A stretch of DNA of 64,000 bases from Verrucomicrobiales bacterium (GTDB lineage Bacteria; Verrucomicrobiota; Verrucomicrobiia; Limisphaerales; J093). The stretch spans positions 186,001 through 250,000 of the forward strand of contig JACKPW010000007.1 in assembly GCA_024233215.1 (NCBI GenBank), written 5' to 3'. Positions 60,360 to 64,000 of the stretch are shown here, piece after piece. Below the pieces are notes generated by a model. It made no database searches and was not told the DNA's origin. It saw only the letters and a program-made list of their open reading frames with translations. A program made the position numbers and the translations under genes. Position 1 is the first letter of the stretch; each line of letters starts with the position of its first letter.

Positions 60360-61295
60360 ATGAAAACACCTGTGAACACCCCTCGAATGAACGGAACGCC
60401 TCGCAGCCGGCTCGGCTGGCTGTTCCTCGTCCCAATCCTGACCACCCCGGTTCAGGCCCAGCTCCCCAATCTGAACATCGCCGTTGATTCTATCTGCCTG
60501 ACTTGGCCGGTAACGGTCGAAGAGTGCATCGTCGTTTGCTCCAAATCGCCAACCGGTCCCTGGACCCCGGTTCCGGTCCCAATCCAGGAGGCTGATGGCC
60601 AGTACCAGGCGGTGGTGAGGTGCTCGGACCAACAGAAGTACTTCCGTTTGGCGAAGGGAACCTGCTTCGTGGACGACTTCGAGGATGGGAATATCGACGA
60701 CTGGACGGTGACTTTCGTCGACCCGGCAAGCGAAGGTGATTTCATAGTGGAGGCGACTTGTGGGCGGCTGCGCATCCACGGAGGTCGCTCTGGAGACTAC
60801 GACCCCGCCGTGATGTTGTCCCGGAAAGACCTGCTCTTTGGCGATTTTGCTCTGGCGATCGACATCCTTGGCTGGCACGACGAACCAGATGCAGGCGCTC
60901 TTGTTGGTCTGGGTGGCAGGCTGGAGGCGGAGCCCGTGTTTCCCAAGTTCGCCTTTCAGTTCGGCCTTGTGGCCTTCAGGATGGTAGACAACTCCAGCCA
61001 TTCCGCTGTGGTGCTGGGCAACCGTTACAGATATCCCATGGATCTCGTGGGGGAGATACAGGAGCTGCCAACGGTGCTGGATCCCGGAAAGGACTATCGG
61101 CTCGTATTCTCGGCGGTGGGCAGGGAGATGTCGGTTCAGCTCCATGACTTGAAGACCGGAACATTGGTGAAGGCGTATAGCCATTCTGATGCCCCGTTGC
61201 CCCCGGGTCATGTCGCATTTTCGGTTGGTGATTACGGGTTGTACACCGACTTCCTGTTCGACAACTTCATCGCCGTGGGCCTGTGGCCCGAGTAA
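60360..61295 (+). CDS. Secreted protein of unknown function between sigma and kinase genes
   Basis: 311 residues from ATG 60360 (the frame upstream lacks signal features). A signal peptide ends near residue 34 (LTTPVQAQ). An Ig/fibronectin-like first part (about 38-95; ITLTWPVTVEE-like strands, YFRLAKG) resembles the tails of verrucomicrobial secreted proteins. It is followed by a jelly-roll domain opening with FVDDFEDGNIDDWTV (about 100-308), as in DUF1583/LamG-like families. It ends with the conserved-looking YTDFLFDNFIAVG. A sugar-binding role is possible. It sits alone between the sigma factor and the kinase and could be the output or sensor of that pair. Confidence 0.75.
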   Translation: MKTPVNTPRMNGTPRSRLGWLFLVPILTTPVQAQLPNLNIAVDSICLTWPVTVEECIVVCSKSPTGPWTPVPVPIQEADGQYQAVVRCSDQQKYFRLAKGTCFVDDFEDGNIDDWTVTFVDPASEGDFIVEATCGRLRIHGGRSGDYDPAVMLSRKDLLFGDFALAIDILGWHDEPDAGALVGLGGRLEAEPVFPKFAFQFGLVAFRMVDNSSHSAVVLGNRYRYPMDLVGEIQELPTVLDPGKDYRLVFSAVGREMSVQLHDLKTGTLVKAYSHSDAPLPPGHVAFSVGDYGLYTDFLFDNFIAVGLWPE

Positions 61296-61430
61296 GGGGC
61301 GAGCGGCGGGTCAACACGCATGGGCACCGATGGTCTCGGATCTTTGCGCCTTGGATTCGTGAAGAACCTGAAATCCGCGGTGGAACGAACCGGATTTCGG
61401 GTTCATCCTCATCGGACACCATTCTGACCC

Positions 61431-64000
61431 ATGCCTGCCAAACGCACGTGTCCGCGCTGCGGGGCTGAGCTGGCCGCATCCAGCCCGCGCGGCTTTTGCG
61501 CCCGTTGTCTGCTCCTCGATGCTCTCGAGGCTGAACCCGGGGCTGATGTCAGCGAGACCTTGCGCGTCCCCGAAACGGCGCCGGGCACCCACATCCGGTA
61601 CTTCGGCGACTATGAACTGCTCGAGGAACTCGGACGCGGCGGCATGGGCGTGGTGTACCAGGCCCGACAGACAAGTCTGAACCGCTTGGTGGCGTTGAAA
61701 CTGGTGCCGGGCGGTGAGTTCGCCAATCCGCAGTTTGTCGAGCGCTTTCGCACGGAAGCCGAAGCGGCCGCCCGGTTGCAGCATCCGCACATCGTCGCCA
61801 TCCATGAGGTGGGCGAACACGAGGGGCAGCACTACTTCTCGATGGATTACGTCGAGGGGCCGACCCTGGAAGAACAGGCCCGCAAAGGGCCCTTGGCACC
61901 GAAGCACGCGGCGAACTTGGTCGCGACCCTGGCCGCCGCGATCCAGTACGCCCATGACCGCGGCATTGTGCATCGCGATCTGAAGCCGTCGAACGTCCTG
62001 ATCGATCCGTTCGGTCAACCGCGCATCACCGATTTCGGCCTGGCGAAGGTCCTGACCGGCGACTCGGACCTGACGCTGACCGGCCAACCGCTGGGCTCGC
62101 CCGGATACATGGCGCCGGAACAGGCCGAGGGCCAGGCGGGTACGGTGGGTCCGCCCAGCGATGTCTATGGCTTGGGCGCTCTGCTCTATCACTTGCTGAC
62201 CGGGCGGGCGCCGTTCCAGGCGGAGACGTTGACCGAGGTCCTGCGGCAGGTACGCGAGGCGGAGGTGGTGTCGCCACGGTTGCTCAATCCAAGTGTCCCG
62301 CGGGATCTGGAGACGATCTGTCTGAAGTGCCTGGAGAAGGAACCGGCGCGGCGGTATCAGACCGCGGCAGCGCTGGCCGAGGAACTGGAGCGATACGTCG
62401 GGGACAGATCGATTGTCGCCCGGCCGGTGGGGCGACCGGAGAAGCTGTGGCGCTGGTGCCGGCGTCAGCCGGTGCTGGCGGGTCTCACAGCAGCCTTGGC
62501 GACCGTCTTCGTCCTGGGTTTCGCGGGCGTCACCTGGCAATGGCGGGAGGCGGAAACCGCGCGGCTGGAGGCCGAGGAGGGGCGACAGTGGTCGGAACGG
62601 TTGCGGTATGCGGCCGACATGAAGGCGGCATTTCATGCGGTGGCGGAAGGCAGCCTCCGCGAGGCGCGTCGCTACTTGACCAACTACTGGCCGAGACCGG
62701 ACCAGCCGGATCTGCGCAGTTGGGAATGGCGATATCTTTGGCGGCAATGCCGGGGGGATGAGTTCACGCTGGTGGGCAGGCATGCGGTGGGCGCGGGCGC
62801 TGTTGCGTTCTCGCCGGACAATCGGATGCTGGCATCGGGAGGCAAGGATGGCTGGGTTCGGGTCTGGGATCTCGATTCCCAGACGCAAATCCACGGGTTG
62901 AAACTTGGAGAGGCGGTTCCGGCGTTGGCATTCTCGCCGGATGGCAGCCAACTCGCGGTTGGGGCCGACGCCACGCTGCTGCTCTGGAATGCCCGGACCT
63001 GGCACACGAACGATATCCTGGTCATCACCAATGGGGTTCGGGTGGAGTCGGTCCACTTCTCCAACGATGGGAGTCGGCTCTACGCGGTCAATTGGACTGA
63101 GTTGGGAATCTGGCAGCTCGCCGGTGGCGTACGGGAAGTCCGTCCGCTCCCATACGTATTTGGCATGAGTCCGGGGCAGCATGCCATGGATCTGTCCGCT
63201 GACGGGCGTTACGCCGCGTTTCGCACCCTGAGCACCTCGCCAAGGCGCTCGCAGCTGATGATCCAGGACTTGAGAACCGGCGCTCAACACTGCCTTTGGG
63301 AAGGGGGGCCCGATCAGGTCCGCACACTTGCTTTCTCGCCGGACGGAAGCCGGCTGGTGGTGGCATACAGCCTGGAACCGGTGTCGGTCTACGATTTCCC
63401 GGCGTGCCTGGAATCGACCCACCGCCCCGTTGAGGCTCGGAAGCTCGCTGCGAAGGGCACCTACATCGACTCGTTGGCATTCTCCGCCGATGGCAGGCTT
63501 CTGGCCATGGGCGATGACCGGGGGAACATTGAGGTGTGGGAAGTCCCCGCGTGGCGTCGCGTGCGCGAGTTGCGAGGGCACGAAAGGTGGATCCTGGATC
63601 TGGCTTTCTCGTCCGATACCAACGACACCTTTCTGGCAAGCGCCAGCGGCGACGGAACCGTTCGGCTGTGGCGCGGGGTGGATGCGCCGCAAGAGGAACT
63701 CGTTCCCTGGTCCACCGACGACTTGCCGCTGTTCGCCGGGCCGAAGCTCGAGCATACCGTACATGTGGACAGCACGAGCAAGACCTGCCGGATTGCCGAC
63801 AATCTCAAAGGATCGTTGGGACCTGTGCTCGACCTGCCCTTTCCCGCTGACAACATAACCAATGTGAATGTCAGCGCTGACGGGTTGCTGCTGGCCTTCG
63901 CCCTCCGCGACCGGACGGTGGCCGTCTGGGACTGCCGGGGAAAGACCAACCGTTGGCACACGCAAACCCAGGACCAGGTCCTCATCCCACATTTCTCCCC
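61431..64000 (+). CDS. Ser/Thr protein kinase with WD40 repeats (partial, runs off the edge)
   Basis: At least 856 residues, with no stop before the window ends. An N-terminal zinc-ribbon has Cys7, Cys10, Cys23 and Cys26. The kinase domain (about 61-325) is complete: glycine loop GRGGMG (69-73), Lys90, HRDLKPSN with catalytic Asp183, DFG (201-203) and GYMAPEQ. A transmembrane segment at about 349-369 is followed by a short coiled segment and WD40-type repeats outside the membrane from about residue 440 (FSPDNRMLASGGKDGWVRVWD, FSADGRLLAMGDDRGNIEVWE). This is a typical receptor kinase of the phylum; it probably senses envelope signals and may act on the sigma factor upstream. Confidence 0.93.
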   Translation, partial: MPAKRTCPRCGAELAASSPRGFCARCLLLDALEAEPGADVSETLRVPETAPGTHIRYFGDYELLEELGRGGMGVVYQARQTSLNRLVALKLVPGGEFANPQFVERFRTEAEAAARLQHPHIVAIHEVGEHEGQHYFSMDYVEGPTLEEQARKGPLAPKHAANLVATLAAAIQYAHDRGIVHRDLKPSNVLIDPFGQPRITDFGLAKVLTGDSDLTLTGQPLGSPGYMAPEQAEGQAGTVGPPSDVYGLGALLYHLLTGRAPFQAETLTEVLRQVREAEVVSPRLLNPSVPRDLETICLKCLEKEPARRYQTAAALAEELERYVGDRSIVARPVGRPEKLWRWCRRQPVLAGLTAALATVFVLGFAGVTWQWREAETARLEAEEGRQWSERLRYAADMKAAFHAVAEGSLREARRYLTNYWPRPDQPDLRSWEWRYLWRQCRGDEFTLVGRHAVGAGAVAFSPDNRMLASGGKDGWVRVWDLDSQTQIHGLKLGEAVPALAFSPDGSQLAVGADATLLLWNARTWHTNDILVITNGVRVESVHFSNDGSRLYAVNWTELGIWQLAGGVREVRPLPYVFGMSPGQHAMDLSADGRYAAFRTLSTSPRRSQLMIQDLRTGAQHCLWEGGPDQVRTLAFSPDGSRLVVAYSLEPVSVYDFPACLESTHRPVEARKLAAKGTYIDSLAFSADGRLLAMGDDRGNIEVWEVPAWRRVRELRGHERWILDLAFSSDTNDTFLASASGDGTVRLWRGVDAPQEELVPWSTDDLPLFAGPKLEHTVHVDSTSKTCRIADNLKGSLGPVLDLPFPADNITNVNVSADGLLLAFALRDRTVAVWDCRGKTNRWHTQTQDQVLIPHFS

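Noticed and set aside
61311..63992. Minus-strand open frame of 893 codons opposite the WD40 kinase
   Set aside because: The kinase frame contains the complete kinase motif set and WD40 repeats; the other frame has none.
1..64000. tRNA, rRNA, CRISPR array, IS transposase or replication origin
   Set aside because: Looked for the usual signatures (CCA-ended cloverleafs, regularly spaced direct repeats, DDE/Y1 transposase or DnaA-box clusters) and saw none. The palindromic repeats do not have CRISPR-type spacing.

Overview
The window is GC-rich chromosomal DNA packed with genes on both strands. The gene content points to the Verrucomicrobiota, probably a Pedosphaera/Limisphaera-type lineage, with Planctomycetota as a weaker alternative. 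The indicators are DUF1501 and DUF1549/DUF1553 proteins, a DUF1080-sulfatase-PQQ-propeller cluster, a CotH/lamin-tail giant protein, a sigma factor next to a WD40 Ser/Thr kinase, and several palindromic intergenic repeat families. This is inference from family content; no rRNA, tRNA, CRISPR array or replication origin was seen.

Layout. 1-2.8 kb: a lipoprotein-like protein and a DUF481 outer-membrane protein (+). 2.8-6.4 kb: a three-gene minus-strand operon (PQQ-like propeller, DUF1080, sulfatase). 6.9-14.5 kb: a very large CotH/lamin-tail surface protein (+) and a duplicated propeller protein (-). 14.7-17.3 kb: DEAD-box helicase and folC (+). 17.3-18.4 kb: a repeat-rich gap holding one small basic-protein gene. 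18.4-25 kb: TolB-like protein (+), sugar nucleotidyltransferase and apgM (-), and an acetyl-xylan-esterase-like protein (+), separated by palindromic repeats. 25.1-27.8 kb: scpA-scpB-pheA operon (-). 28-34.6 kb: DUF2851, DUF1549/1553, DUF1501 and PPC-type proteins (-). 34.7-44.6 kb: HtrA-like protease, then a GldA/GldF/GldG-like ABC cluster with a DUF4340 protein and an AsmA-like protein (+). 44.5-47.5 kb: an MFS transporter and an FG-GAP/VCBS protein (-). 47.6-51.3 kb: M2 peptidase, linear amide C-N hydrolase and a small membrane protein (+), preceded by a possible gene remnant. 51.4-59.1 kb: a five-gene minus-strand group with an FtsX/LolD-type ABC transporter and two PQQ-like propeller proteins, one fused to LamG and methyltransferase-like domains. 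59.4-64 kb: ECF-like sigma factor, a secreted protein, and a Ser/Thr kinase with WD40 repeats that runs off the right edge.

Working together. Most genes belong to a cell-envelope or secreted lifestyle: degrading sulfated or acetylated polysaccharides, surface display, envelope transport and signalling. Housekeeping genes are condensin scpAB, pheA, folC, apgM and the helicase. The most unusual material is in the gaps. There is a structured palindrome of about 118 bp in two copies, one of them framed by further inverted and direct repeats. There is also a hairpin family in seven copies, a composite 200-bp palindrome, heptamer tandem repeats at three gene ends, and a CACGAAT-type repeat that also lies inside a coding sequence.
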